From: Lentzea cavernae
GTDB taxonomy: Bacteria > Actinomycetota > Actinomycetes > Mycobacteriales > Pseudonocardiaceae
Direction: 5' to 3'
Length of the DNA stretch: 64,000 nt
Assembly: GCF_014653695.1 (NCBI RefSeq)
Contig: NZ_BNAR01000008.1
Span: 62,001-126,000, forward strand
The notes under the pieces are model-generated. The model was not told the origin of the DNA, did not search any database, and was given only the letters and a program-made list of their open reading frames with translations. Position 1 is the stretch's first letter. Every line of letters starts with the position of its first letter. Positions 34,320-42,266 of the stretch are shown piece after piece. The position numbers were made by a program, and so were the translations under genes.

Positions 34320-35702
34320 GTGGGCTTCCTCGACGTTCTCGACGCCCGGCTCGGAGACGGGCTGGAGAACCTGCTGTGCTCCCATCACACGCGAAGGCTG
34401 CGGCGACTGGGGTGGGGCGACGTGCTCGAAGGCGACGGCGCGGGGTGGTTCACGCCGCGCCGGCCGGTGCAGCACGGCAACAGGATCGAGGTCCTGGTCG
34501 ACGGGGCCAACGCGTTCCCGGTGATCGCCGAGGCGATCGAGAACGCGCGGAAGTACGTGCACATCGCGAACTGGCACGCGTCGCCGGACTTCCGGCTGAC
34601 CCGCGAGCCGGGTGCGCCGCAGTTGCGCGAGCTGCTGTCGGCGGCCGCGGAACGGGTGCCGGTGCGCGTGCTCCTGTGGGCAGGCCCGCCCGTGCCGTTC
34701 TTCGAACCGACGCGCAAGCGCGCCGCCGCGGCCCAGAAGGCGTTCCTGGAGTGCGGCGCGGTGCGGTGCGAGCTCGACGCGCGGGAACGAACCCTGCACT
34801 GCCACCACGAGAAGATCGTCATCATCGACGACGTGGCGTTCGTCGGCGGCCTCGACATGACCGCGGTGGAGGGCGACCGCCACGACTCGCCGGACCACCC
34901 GCCGCGCGACCTCGGCTGGCACGACCACATCGCGAAGCTCGAAGGTCCCGTCGTCGCGGAGGTGGCCTCGCACTTCGCCGCGCGCTGGCTCGAGATCGCG
35001 GGGGAGACCCTGCCCGCGCCCGAGGTGCCGCCCGAGGCCGGGTCGTCGTCGGTGCAGCTGGTCCGCACGATTCCGGAGAAGACCTACGACTTCTCGCCGC
35101 ACGGCGATTTCAGCCTGCTCGACTCGTACCTGCGCGCCCTGCGCGCGGCGGAGTCGTTCGTGTACGTGGAGAACCAGTTCCTGTGGTCGCCGGAGATCAC
35201 CGAGGTGCTCCTGGAGAAGCTGCACAACCCGCCGTCGCCGGAGTTCCGGCTGGTGCTGGTGTTGCCGCAGAAGCCGAGCAACGGCGCCGACACCACCCGC
35301 GGGCAGCTCGGCCGGTTGCTCGACGCCGGTTCGGACGATCAGGTCCTCGCCGCGACCCTGGTCTCCCACGGTGACGCGCCGGTCTACGTGCACGCCAAAC
35401 TGTGCATTGTGGACGACAAGTGGATGTCCGTCGGTTCGGCGAACCTCAACGAGCACTCGCTGTTCAACGACACCGAGGTCAACGTCGTGACGGACGACGC
35501 GGAAGTCGTGCGCGCCACGCGGCTGCGGCTGTGGGAGGAACACCTCGGGACCGACGTGTCCGGGAAGCCCGTGCACGAGGTCGTCGACGAGGTGTGGCGG
35601 CGGGAGCTCGAGGGAGCGGGCAGGGTGACGGAGCTTCCCGGGGTGTCCCGCCGTGCCGGAAGATTGCAAGGACCGTTACGTGGATTGCTGGTCGACGGCT
35701 GA
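34320..35702 (+). CDS. Phospholipase D-family protein with two HKD motifs
   Basis: A 460-residue PLD-superfamily phosphatidyltransferase or phosphodiesterase. Both catalytic motifs are intact: HHEKIVIIDD (His163, Lys165, Asp170) and VHAKLCIVDDKW (His358, Lys360, Asp365). Each is followed by the usual glycine/serine turn (GGLDMT, GSANLNEHSLFNDTE). There is no signal peptide. Bacterial relatives include cardiolipin synthases and cytosolic PLDs; the lack of N-terminal membrane helices argues against a typical cardiolipin synthase. Confidence 0.9.
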   Translation: MGFLDVLDARLGDGLENLLCSHHTRRLRRLGWGDVLEGDGAGWFTPRRPVQHGNRIEVLVDGANAFPVIAEAIENARKYVHIANWHASPDFRLTREPGAPQLRELLSAAAERVPVRVLLWAGPPVPFFEPTRKRAAAAQKAFLECGAVRCELDARERTLHCHHEKIVIIDDVAFVGGLDMTAVEGDRHDSPDHPPRDLGWHDHIAKLEGPVVAEVASHFAARWLEIAGETLPAPEVPPEAGSSSVQLVRTIPEKTYDFSPHGDFSLLDSYLRALRAAESFVYVENQFLWSPEITEVLLEKLHNPPSPEFRLVLVLPQKPSNGADTTRGQLGRLLDAGSDDQVLAATLVSHGDAPVYVHAKLCIVDDKWMSVGSANLNEHSLFNDTEVNVVTDDAEVVRATRLRLWEEHLGTDVSGKPVHEVVDEVWRRELEGAGRVTELPGVSRRAGRLQGPLRGLLVDG

Positions 35703-35724
35703 CCTGCGGCGCTAGCGTGGCCGG

Positions 35725-36297
35725 GTGGCCAACGAGGTGACGATCCCGCTGCTGCCGTGCGCCTCCATCGACGAGGTGGCCGAGTTCTACGTGATGCTCG
35801 GGTTCACGGTCACGTACCGGCAGTACCGCCCGAACGCGTACCTGTCGGTGCGGCGGGAGGAGATCAACCTCCACTTCTTCGGCATCCCGGGTTACGAGGC
35901 CGAGCAGTCGTACAGCTCGTGCCTGATCCAGGTCGAGGACCCCGGTGAGCTGTACGAGGCGTTCGCCCACGGCATGCGCGCGGTCTACGGGCAGGTGCTG
36001 GTCACGGGGATCCCGCGGATGACCAGGCCCCGGCGCGACGGGTTCCTCTTCGTCGACCCCGGCGGCAACTGGATCCGGGTGGTGCCGGCCGTGCGCGAGC
36101 GGGAGGCCACGCGCAACGGGCTGTCGCGGGCGTTGACCAACGCGGTGACGCTGGCCGGGTCGCACGGGGCCGAGCGGCAGGCGTTGAAGATCCTCGAAGG
36201 GGCGCTGGTGCGGGAGGTGCACGCCTCGGAGGAGGAGCGGGCGTCAGCGCTGGAGTTCCGCGAAGAGCTGCTTGAACGGCTTAATCTACATAGGTAG
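35725..36297 (+). CDS. VOC/glyoxalase-fold protein (copy 1)
   Basis: A 190-residue protein. The first 125 residues form a VOC (glyoxalase/bleomycin-resistance) domain: TIPLLPCASIDEVAEFYVML, INLHFFGIPGY, GFLFVDPGGNWIRV. A helical C-terminal extension (about 130-190, ERQALKILEGALV) has a TPR-like look. It is strongly similar to the protein at 36943 throughout, so the two arose by duplication around the PadR cassette. TAGCGT six bases before the GTG suggests a leaderless transcript. Binding or sequestration is as likely as catalysis. Confidence 0.88.
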   Translation: MANEVTIPLLPCASIDEVAEFYVMLGFTVTYRQYRPNAYLSVRREEINLHFFGIPGYEAEQSYSSCLIQVEDPGELYEAFAHGMRAVYGQVLVTGIPRMTRPRRDGFLFVDPGGNWIRVVPAVREREATRNGLSRALTNAVTLAGSHGAERQALKILEGALVREVHASEEERASALEFREELLERLNLHR

Positions 36298-36300
36298 TCT
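36272..36300 (+). promoter_or_regulatory. PadR promoter and CTACATAGGTAG operator inside the VOC gene end
   Basis: TTGAAC (36272-36277), a 17-bp spacer and TAGTCT (36295-36300) form a near-consensus promoter seven bases before the GTG at 36308. The palindrome CTAC-ATAG-GTAG lies between the boxes, where a PadR repressor would block its own gene. The promoter overlaps the last codons of the upstream VOC gene. Confidence 0.7.
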
Positions 36301-36307
36301 TAGTGGT

Positions 36308-36613
36308 GTGGAGCCACTGCAACGCATCGGCAAGGCCACCGTCGACGTGCTCGAGGTGCTGCTCGGGGCCGAGGAGCCGCGCTGGGGCCTGGAGATCATC
36401 AAGCTCACCGGCAGGCCGTCCGGCAGCGTCTACCCGCTGCTCGACCGGCTGGAACGGGCCGGGTGGGTCACCTCCGCGTGGGACGACGACGCGCAACGGC
36501 GTGGGCCGCGCCGGCGGATGTACCGGCTGACGGCCGAAGGGGCGGCGGAGGCGCGCAAGGTCGTGGCGCGGGCTGCTCCTGCCCCGAGATTTGTACCGCG
36601 GGCGGCGCAATGA
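36308..36613 (+). CDS. PadR-family transcriptional regulator
   Basis: A 101-residue PadR-like winged-helix repressor. Core elements are VDVLEVLLGAEEPRWGLEII, TGRPSGSVYPLLDRLERAGW and RRRMYRLTAEGAAEARKV. It lacks the C-terminal dimerisation helix domain of larger PadRs (PadR-s2 type). The GTG at 36308 is supported by the -10 box seven bases upstream. The stop overlaps the ATG of a small membrane protein, a common PadR pairing in actinomycetes. Confidence 0.9.
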   Translation: MEPLQRIGKATVDVLEVLLGAEEPRWGLEIIKLTGRPSGSVYPLLDRLERAGWVTSAWDDDAQRRGPRRRMYRLTAEGAAEARKVVARAAPAPRFVPRAAQ

Positions 36614-36894
36614 GAGTCGCGTTGTCGTTGGTGCGCCTGGTGGCGCCTGATGAGCGCTATCGCGAGCAGTGGGAAGCGGATGTTGTTGGCGCGCGCGAAC
36701 TCGGCATGTCGCCGTTGTCGGTGGCGTTCGGGGCTGTGCGGGCTGCCGTTGTCATGCCTTCGAAGGGAGCTGTCGTGGTCGGTCCGTTGGGGATTGCTTT
36801 GAAGCACGCCGGAACATCGCGTGGACGGGTGCTGGCGGTCGCCGTGGTGTCGGCGTTGATGCTGCTGGGCGGAATCGTGTTGCTGTTCGCTTGA
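36610..36894 (+). CDS. Small membrane protein coupled to PadR
   Basis: A 94-residue protein of unknown family. Residues 1-45 are amphipathic with PDERYREQWEADVVGARELG, and one transmembrane helix lies at about 73-93 (LAVAVVSALMLLGGIVLLF). The ATG overlaps the PadR stop. Similar PadR-membrane protein pairs are common in actinomycetes, with the membrane protein possibly relaying or resisting envelope stress; this is inferred. Codons are less GC-biased than in neighbours. Confidence 0.8.
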   Translation: MRVALSLVRLVAPDERYREQWEADVVGARELGMSPLSVAFGAVRAAVVMPSKGAVVVGPLGIALKHAGTSRGRVLAVAVVSALMLLGGIVLLFA

Positions 36895-36942
36895 GCAAAT
36901 AGCTCCGTGTCGTTCTGGCTGGTCCGGGCTTAGCTTCGGGCG

Positions 36943-37539
36943 GTGGCCAACGAACTGACAATCCCGCTTCTGCCCTGTGTCGACATCGACGAGATGGCGG
37001 CGTTCTACGAGATGCTCGGCTTCACGAAGACGTACAGGCAAATGAAGCCGAACCCGTATGTCGCTCTGAAGCGTGAAGACATCAACCTGCACTTCTACGG
37101 GATGCCGGGGCACGTTCCGGAGAACTCGCACAGCACGTGCGTGGTCATCGTCGAGGACACCGGGCCGTTGTACGAGGCGTTCGCGGCGGCGATGCGCGCG
37201 GTGCACGGGAAGGTGCTGATCTCCGGCATTCCGCGGATGACCCGGCCGCGGCTGCGCAACGACCGGTACACCGGGTTCGTCGTGGTGGATCCGGGGGGCA
37301 ACTGGGTCCGGATCAGCAAGGGCGTTCAGGAAGCCGAAGCGAAGACCAAGCTCGCGAAGGCCATGGAGAACGCCGCCCGGCAGGCCGACGCCCGCGGGGA
37401 CGAGCGGCAGGCGTTGAAGATCCTCGAAGGCGCGCTGAAGCACGCCGACGGGACCGAGCCGGAACTGCCGGAGGCGCAGGCCTACCGCGACGAACTGGTC
37501 GAGCGGATCACTTCGTCTGAGCCGCGTCCAGGCGCTTGA
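36943..37539 (+). CDS. VOC/glyoxalase-fold protein (copy 2)
   Basis: A 198-residue paralogue of the protein at 35725 with the same start (MANELTIPLLPC) and the same core: INLHFYGMPGH, SGIPRMTRPR and VVVDPGGNWVRI. The helical tail (ERQALKILEGALKHADG) is also shared. TAGCTT stands six bases before the GTG, matching the leaderless layout of copy 1. Its last 32 bases overlap the convergent dinG gene. Confidence 0.88.
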   Translation: MANELTIPLLPCVDIDEMAAFYEMLGFTKTYRQMKPNPYVALKREDINLHFYGMPGHVPENSHSTCVVIVEDTGPLYEAFAAAMRAVHGKVLISGIPRMTRPRLRNDRYTGFVVVDPGGNWVRISKGVQEAEAKTKLAKAMENAARQADARGDERQALKILEGALKHADGTEPELPEAQAYRDELVERITSSEPRPGA

Positions 37540-39511
37540 GGGCCGCCCTGACCACCTCGGGGTCGTAGGTAGTCCAGAACGGGGGGAGTGAGGCCCTGAT
37601 GAAACCGCCGTAACGAGCGGTGGCGATGCGGGGGTCGAGGACCGCCACGACGCCCTTGTCCGACATCGACCGCAGCAACCGGCCCGCGCCCTGGGCCATC
37701 AGCAGGGCGGCGTGCGTGGCGGCGACGGTCAGGAAGCCGTTGCCGCCGCGGGAGCTCACCGCCTTCTGCCGGGCGGAGGCCAGCGGGTCGTCCGGGCGCG
37801 GGAACGGGATCCTGTCCATGATCACGAGCTGCAGGCTCGGGCCGGGCACGTCCACGCCCTGCCACAGCGACAGCGTGCCGAACAGGCACGTGCGCTCGTC
37901 CTCGGCGAACTTCTTGACCAGCAGGCCCGTCGCGTCGTCGCCCTGGCAGAGGATCGGGTGCTCGAGCTTGTCCCGCAACGCCTCCGTGGCCTGCTTCGCC
38001 GCGCGCGTCGAGGAGAAGAGCCCGAGCGCCCGGCCACCCGCCGCGTTCACCAGGCCCTCGATCTCGTCCAGGTACTCCTGCGGCAGCCCGTCACGCCCCG
38101 GCTGCGGCAGATGTTTCGCCACGTAGAGGATTCCGCTCGTGCCGTGCTGGAACGGCGAGCCGACGTCGAGACCCGTCCACTTCGGACCGTCGATGTCCTT
38201 CTCGGTCGCCGCGCCCTCGATCTTGCGGACCTTCTCCGACGGCGGCAGGCCCCACTGGCGCGCCATCGTGTCGAAGGCGCCGCCCAGCGTCAGCGTCGCA
38301 GACGTCAGAACGGTGGTGCGCTTGGCGAACAGCCGCTCCCGCAGCAGCCCGCCGACACCGAGCGGGGCGACCCTGATGGACGGGGCCTTCTGGTTGAAAT
38401 CGCCGGAGATCCACACGACGTCGTGTTCCTCGTCGAACGCCTCCAGCACCCGCACCGCGCAGTCGTGGACCTCTTCGAGGAGGGCGAGCGCGAGCTTGCG
38501 CGCCGTCGCCGCGTCCGGGTCTTCCTTGCGTTCCGACCCCATGGCCGACATGCAGTTGTGGGCGGTGTCGCGCGTGGCGGCGAGAGCGCCCGCGAGGGCT
38601 CGCGGCAACGCGTCGAGCCGGCCCGACGGCATGTCCTCGAGGATCATCGCCAGCCCGTCGCTCGCCTCGGCCAGCCGATCGGCGATGTCCTGGTCGATGA
38701 GCCGCCCGCACCGGCGCGCCGCCATGGAGACGCTCGCGCCGCTCAGTTCCTCCGTCGCCACCGAGGTGATGCGGTCGACCAGGTCGTGCGCCTCGTCGAT
38801 CACCACCACGTCGTGGTCCGGCAGGACCTGGTAGCCCTCCAACGCGTCGATGGCGAGCATCGCGTGGTTCGTGACCACCACGTCCGCCTTGCCGGCCTCC
38901 GCCCTGGCCCGTTCCGCGAAGCAGTCGGACCCGATCGGGCACTTGCTCACGCCGAGGCACTCGCGGGCCGTGACGCTGACCTGCCGCCACGCCTGCTCGC
39001 TGACACCCGGCACCAGCTCGTCGCGGTCCCCGGTCTCGGTGTCCGACGACCACTCGTGCAGCCGCTTCACCTCGCGCCCGAGCTTCGACACGGCGAACGG
39101 GTCGAACAGCGCGTCGTCCTCCGGCTCGTCGGGCGCGCCGTTGTGCACGCGGTGCATGCACAGGTAGTTCCTGCGGCCCTTGAGGATCGCGAACGTGGGC
39201 TCCCTGCCCAGGTCCTTCTTGAGCGCCTTGGACAGCCGCGGCAGGTCCCGGTCGACCAGCTGCCTCTGCAGCGCGATCGTGGCCGTCGAGACCACCACCG
39301 TCTCGTCCTCGGCCACCGCGTGCCGGATGGACGGCACCAGGTACGCGAGCGACTTGCCCGTGCCGGTGCCCGCCTGCACCGCGAGGTGTTCGCCCGTGCG
39401 GATCGAGTGGTCGACGGCCTCGGCCATCTCCACCTGACCAGGGCGCTCCGCGCCGCCGACGGCGTGGACGGCGGACTCGAGCAGGCTCAGGGTGGGGGGA
39501 ACTTCAGGCAC
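37508..39511 (-). CDS. dinG: DinG-type ATP-dependent DNA helicase with Fe-S cluster
   Basis: A 667-residue superfamily 2 helicase of the XPD/DinG class. Walker A is AGTGTGKS (47-54), and the Walker B DEAH box is at 239-242 (VVVIDEAHDL). Four cysteines between them (118, 185, 191, 197; NYLCMHR, ECLGVSKCPIGSDC) fit the [4Fe-4S] domain. Later helicase motifs include VLTSATLTLGG, LGLFSSTRAA and AQGAGRLLRS. The protein unwinds 5'-3' and resolves R-loops or G-quadruplexes in studied relatives. The start is GTG. It lies in the same genome neighbourhood as pncB in M. tuberculosis. Confidence 0.95.
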   Translation of the reverse strand: MPEVPPTLSLLESAVHAVGGAERPGQVEMAEAVDHSIRTGEHLAVQAGTGTGKSLAYLVPSIRHAVAEDETVVVSTATIALQRQLVDRDLPRLSKALKKDLGREPTFAILKGRRNYLCMHRVHNGAPDEPEDDALFDPFAVSKLGREVKRLHEWSSDTETGDRDELVPGVSEQAWRQVSVTARECLGVSKCPIGSDCFAERARAEAGKADVVVTNHAMLAIDALEGYQVLPDHDVVVIDEAHDLVDRITSVATEELSGASVSMAARRCGRLIDQDIADRLAEASDGLAMILEDMPSGRLDALPRALAGALAATRDTAHNCMSAMGSERKEDPDAATARKLALALLEEVHDCAVRVLEAFDEEHDVVWISGDFNQKAPSIRVAPLGVGGLLRERLFAKRTTVLTSATLTLGGAFDTMARQWGLPPSEKVRKIEGAATEKDIDGPKWTGLDVGSPFQHGTSGILYVAKHLPQPGRDGLPQEYLDEIEGLVNAAGGRALGLFSSTRAAKQATEALRDKLEHPILCQGDDATGLLVKKFAEDERTCLFGTLSLWQGVDVPGPSLQLVIMDRIPFPRPDDPLASARQKAVSSRGGNGFLTVAATHAALLMAQGAGRLLRSMSDKGVVAVLDPRIATARYGGFIRASLPPFWTTYDPEVVRAALKRLDAAQTK

Positions 39512-39547
39512 GGGACAGACCGTACCCGGCAGGTCCGACAGTCCCGG

Positions 39548-39931
39548 TCAGGAGTCGCTGACCGGTCCGCTCCAGCGGTAGAGGGAGAGGTTGTACCCGC
39601 TGCCGGTGACGCTGCTGACCAAGTCGTTCCCGTCCGGACCGGCGAAGCGGATCTCACGGATCTCGTCGTCGGACAGGTACGCGCGTTCCACGGGAAATGC
39701 GGCGCCCTCACGGTCGATGCGGCCGGCGAGCTGGGCACCCAGGTACTCGGCGAGACTGTTCCGGACTCCAACGCCCGCGCCGCCCAGCACCTTTCCGAGT
39801 CGCGCCGCGAAACCGGGATGGGCGCGCTCCACCTTGATCGCGAGCTGGTAGGCGGTCATGTAGGGCCGGCCGTCCTGATCCAGTGCGGCCCTCACCTTGG
39901 CCAGCACGCCGTGCTCGTCCCACTTGGTCAT
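39548..39931 (-). CDS. Hypothetical 127-residue protein upstream of dinG
   Basis: A soluble protein of unknown family. The N-terminal half is helical (DEHGVLAKVRAALDQ, TAYQLAIKVERAHPGFAARL). The C-terminal half is strand-rich and ends GYNLSLYRWSGPVSDS. It precedes dinG on the same strand with a 36-base gap and may share its transcript. There is no ribosome site by the ATG. Confidence 0.6.
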   Translation of the reverse strand: MTKWDEHGVLAKVRAALDQDGRPYMTAYQLAIKVERAHPGFAARLGKVLGGAGVGVRNSLAEYLGAQLAGRIDREGAAFPVERAYLSDDEIREIRFAGPDGNDLVSSVTGSGYNLSLYRWSGPVSDS

Positions 39932-40099
39932 GCCGCGCCTGTCGGGTTCGCCGTCCTCGCCGTTACCGCTCAGCCACCGGGACGCGGACGGCCGGGAGGC
40001 GGCGGTGGCGGGTTGGCGGGCGCGGCAGGTGGGCGGCGGGTGAGAGGCCTGCGGGGTGAGGGCTGCGCGGTTCCGGACATCGGGCTGTGACGCCGTCGC

Positions 40100-40900
40100 T
40101 CAGTCGCCGCCGCCTCCACCGCACCCACCACCACAGCCGCCTCCGCCGTCACCACCACCATCACTGCCGCACGAACTCGACGAACACCCGCTGCCACAAC
40201 TGCTGCTGGACGACGTGTCGCGGTGCGGCAGCAGCCCGATCGCGGCGGCGCTGAGCCCGAACATGCCCGCGACCGCGAGCCCGCTGACCCTGCCGCGCAG
40301 CCCGCGCACCGCGACGGCGCCCAGCGGGTCCTGCGGGCTCACGCGCCGCTCGGCCCGTTTGACCGCGACGTAGCCGGACCTGGTCCGCAGCCGGCCGGGG
40401 TCGCGGGTCGACAGCAGCGTGGCCCAGACGATCAGCAGGGCGCCGGTCGCGTAGTACTTCCAGTCCGGCAGACCGGGGACGCGGCCGTTGACGAGGTCCT
40501 CGACCGGGCTGACCACCTCCGGCCAGAGCCAGTCGAGGAACCCCACGCCGAGCAGGGCGAAGCCCAGCAGGAACAGCCACGGGTACAGGCGGGGGCGCCA
40601 CGAGCGGCGGTGGCGCAGCAGGCGGCGGTCGGCGAGGTGGCCGCGCAGGCCGGCACCCTCCGCCGAGAGGGCCGCGCCGTGCAGGACGTCGTGCAGCGGG
40701 CGGCCGTAGCGGGCGTGCTGCAGGATCTGTGCTTCCAGCGGCGTGGACGGGCCGTGGCCCGGGACGTGGACGGCGCTCACCACGCCCTCGCGGGAGATGC
40801 GCACCAGGCCTGCCTGGAGCAGGCGGGCCAGGGCGACCTCGGCCGCGCGGGCCGGGCCGCCCACGAGGCAGCCCAGCTCTTCGGGGGTATGCGTCGTCAC
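40100..40900 (-). CDS. TIGR04222-type membrane protein with Gly/Cys-rich tail
   Basis: A 266-residue protein resembling the TIGR04222 family. It has a soluble N-terminal region of about 105 residues, then membrane segments around LYPWLFLLGFALLGVGFLDW, TGALLIVWATLLST and VSGLAVAGMFGLSAAAIGLL. The last 35 residues are almost only Ser, Gly, Cys and Asp, with five cysteines in CGSGC and SSSCGSD-type repeats. Such tails are typical of the family and may bind metal or be post-translationally modified. Function is unknown. Confidence 0.8.
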   Translation of the reverse strand: MTTHTPEELGCLVGGPARAAEVALARLLQAGLVRISREGVVSAVHVPGHGPSTPLEAQILQHARYGRPLHDVLHGAALSAEGAGLRGHLADRRLLRHRRSWRPRLYPWLFLLGFALLGVGFLDWLWPEVVSPVEDLVNGRVPGLPDWKYYATGALLIVWATLLSTRDPGRLRTRSGYVAVKRAERRVSPQDPLGAVAVRGLRGRVSGLAVAGMFGLSAAAIGLLPHRDTSSSSSCGSGCSSSSCGSDGGGDGGGGCGGGCGGGGGD

Positions 40901-40922
40901 GCGGATTTCTCGGCTTCGGGCC

Positions 40923-41585
40923 TCACGTCGTTACGTCGGCCATGATCCGGTCGAACAACTCGAGGGACGCCTCGGCGTGCGCGACGGTCAGCGGCACGTC
41001 CGAGCCCCGCCGGGACGCCACCAGGTCCAGGACCGGGAGGTCCGGCCAGCGGGCGGCGGCCAGTTCGCCGGCGCGCGACTTGCTGACGATCTCGCCGGTC
41101 CGGATCGTGTGCCACAACCGGGCCGGACCCAGACCCACCCACAGCAGCGACTCGCGGGGAATGGTCGTCGCGAGGTCCAGGGAGGGCAGCACCTCGCGGA
41201 AGCGGTCGAAGTCGAGCTTCCAGTAGCTCACGAGGTTGTCGCGGCAGTACGCCTCGACGTCGGCGGCGGTGCCGGGGCATGAGGGGCGTGTGCCGCGCAC
41301 GGTCTGACCGACGGTCCGCAGCTGTTGCCACAGCACGGGAGTGATCTCCCCGGCCAGCGGCGTCACGTCGAAGACCGGCTTCTCCAACGAGCCCGCCAGG
41401 ACGACCGCCACGTCGGCACCCTCGAAGGCGGGCACCTCGGCGGGCGACGACAGCTCGATCACGACGTCGAGGTCCGAGTCGGGCACCACGTCGTCGAGCA
41501 CGTGCGATCCGTACAGATGCGCGCCTGCCACAAGGCCCGGCAGGCGCGCGTCCAGGTACGACAAGTACTCCCCGGGTGTGATCAC
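40923..41585 (-). CDS. Nucleotidyltransferase-domain protein
   Basis: A 220-residue protein. The pol-beta-type nucleotidyltransferase motif is LYGSHVLDDVVPDSDLDVVI (Gly26-Ser27, Asp38, Asp40), with the third acidic residue likely in VFDVTPL. The C-terminal half is helical, as in aminoglycoside adenylyltransferases and DUF4111-like proteins. The start GTG 41585 is preferred because TAGCTT lies seven bases upstream. A resistance function is possible but not shown. It is 10 bp from bioY on the same strand. Confidence 0.8.
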   Translation of the reverse strand: MITPGEYLSYLDARLPGLVAGAHLYGSHVLDDVVPDSDLDVVIELSSPAEVPAFEGADVAVVLAGSLEKPVFDVTPLAGEITPVLWQQLRTVGQTVRGTRPSCPGTAADVEAYCRDNLVSYWKLDFDRFREVLPSLDLATTIPRESLLWVGLGPARLWHTIRTGEIVSKSRAGELAAARWPDLPVLDLVASRRGSDVPLTVAHAEASLELFDRIMADVTT

Positions 41586-41595
41586 CCGGTCCAAG

Positions 41596-42168
41596 CTACC
41601 GGCGGCGGACGAGCGCCCAGGCTCCCGGCAGCACACCCGCGGCCAGCGCGACCTTCAGCGCGTCGCCGATCAGGAACGGCAGCACGCCGACGGCCAGGGC
41701 CTTGCCGAACGACATCCCCGCCGCCGCCATCAGCCACGGCACACCGACGGAGTAGATCGCGAGGTTGCCCAGCGCCATCGTGCCGATCGTGCGCAACGGC
41801 GTGCGGTCACCACCGCGTCCGGCCAGGTAGCCGACGAGGGCACCGGCGAAGACGAAGCCGACGACGTAGCCGAGCGACACCGGGACGCCGGACGAACCGC
41901 CCTGGAACCACGGCACGCCCGCGACGCCCGCGATCAGGTACAGCAGCATCGAGGTCGCCCCGCGCTGCCAGCCCAGGGAGGCGCCGACGAGCAGTGCGGC
42001 GAACGTCTGGCCGGTCAGCGGAACAGGGCTGCCGGGGATCGGCAGCGCCACCTGGGCGGCGAGACCGGTGAAGGCGGCACCGGCGACGACCAGGGTCAGG
42101 TCGCGGACCAGTGCCCCCGGCACGAAGTCGGCGAGCACGGTGCGACGAGGCGCGAGTGCGAGAGTCAC
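41596..42168 (-). CDS. bioY: Biotin transporter BioY (ECF S-component)
   Basis: A 190-residue, six-helix substrate-binding component of an energy-coupling-factor importer. Signature segments are QVALPIPGSPVPLTGQTFAA, LYLIAGVAGVPWFQGGSSG and LPFLIGDALKVALAAGV. GGGAGGGAAC precedes the GTG. No BioM/BioN genes are adjacent, so it either works alone or shares an ECF module. A BioQ-like palindrome lies upstream. Confidence 0.94.
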   Translation of the reverse strand: MTLALAPRRTVLADFVPGALVRDLTLVVAGAAFTGLAAQVALPIPGSPVPLTGQTFAALLVGASLGWQRGATSMLLYLIAGVAGVPWFQGGSSGVPVSLGYVVGFVFAGALVGYLAGRGGDRTPLRTIGTMALGNLAIYSVGVPWLMAAAGMSFGKALAVGVLPFLIGDALKVALAAGVLPGAWALVRRR

Positions 42169-42190
42169 GTTCCCTCCCAGGCGGAATCGA

Positions 42191-42206
42191 GTGAACCGAG
42201 GTTAAC
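42191..42206 (-). promoter_or_regulatory. BioQ-like operator candidate upstream of bioY
   Basis: GTGAACC-GA-GGTTAAC is a near-perfect inverted repeat (6 of 7 arm positions). It resembles the TGAAC...GTT-type sites described for the actinobacterial biotin repressor BioQ. It is 23 bases before the bioY GTG. The match is from memory of the consensus and needs motif scoring. Confidence 0.4.
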
Positions 42207-42266
42207 CACGGAGACTCGAGAACGTCTTTGTTCGATCTCTACAAAGTGACCGGTCACACACGCTTC

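Noticed and set aside
37712-40090. Plus-strand frame of 792 codons opposite dinG
   Set aside because: It is antisense to dinG with its intact helicase motifs and crosses two gene boundaries; its composition is that of a shadow frame.
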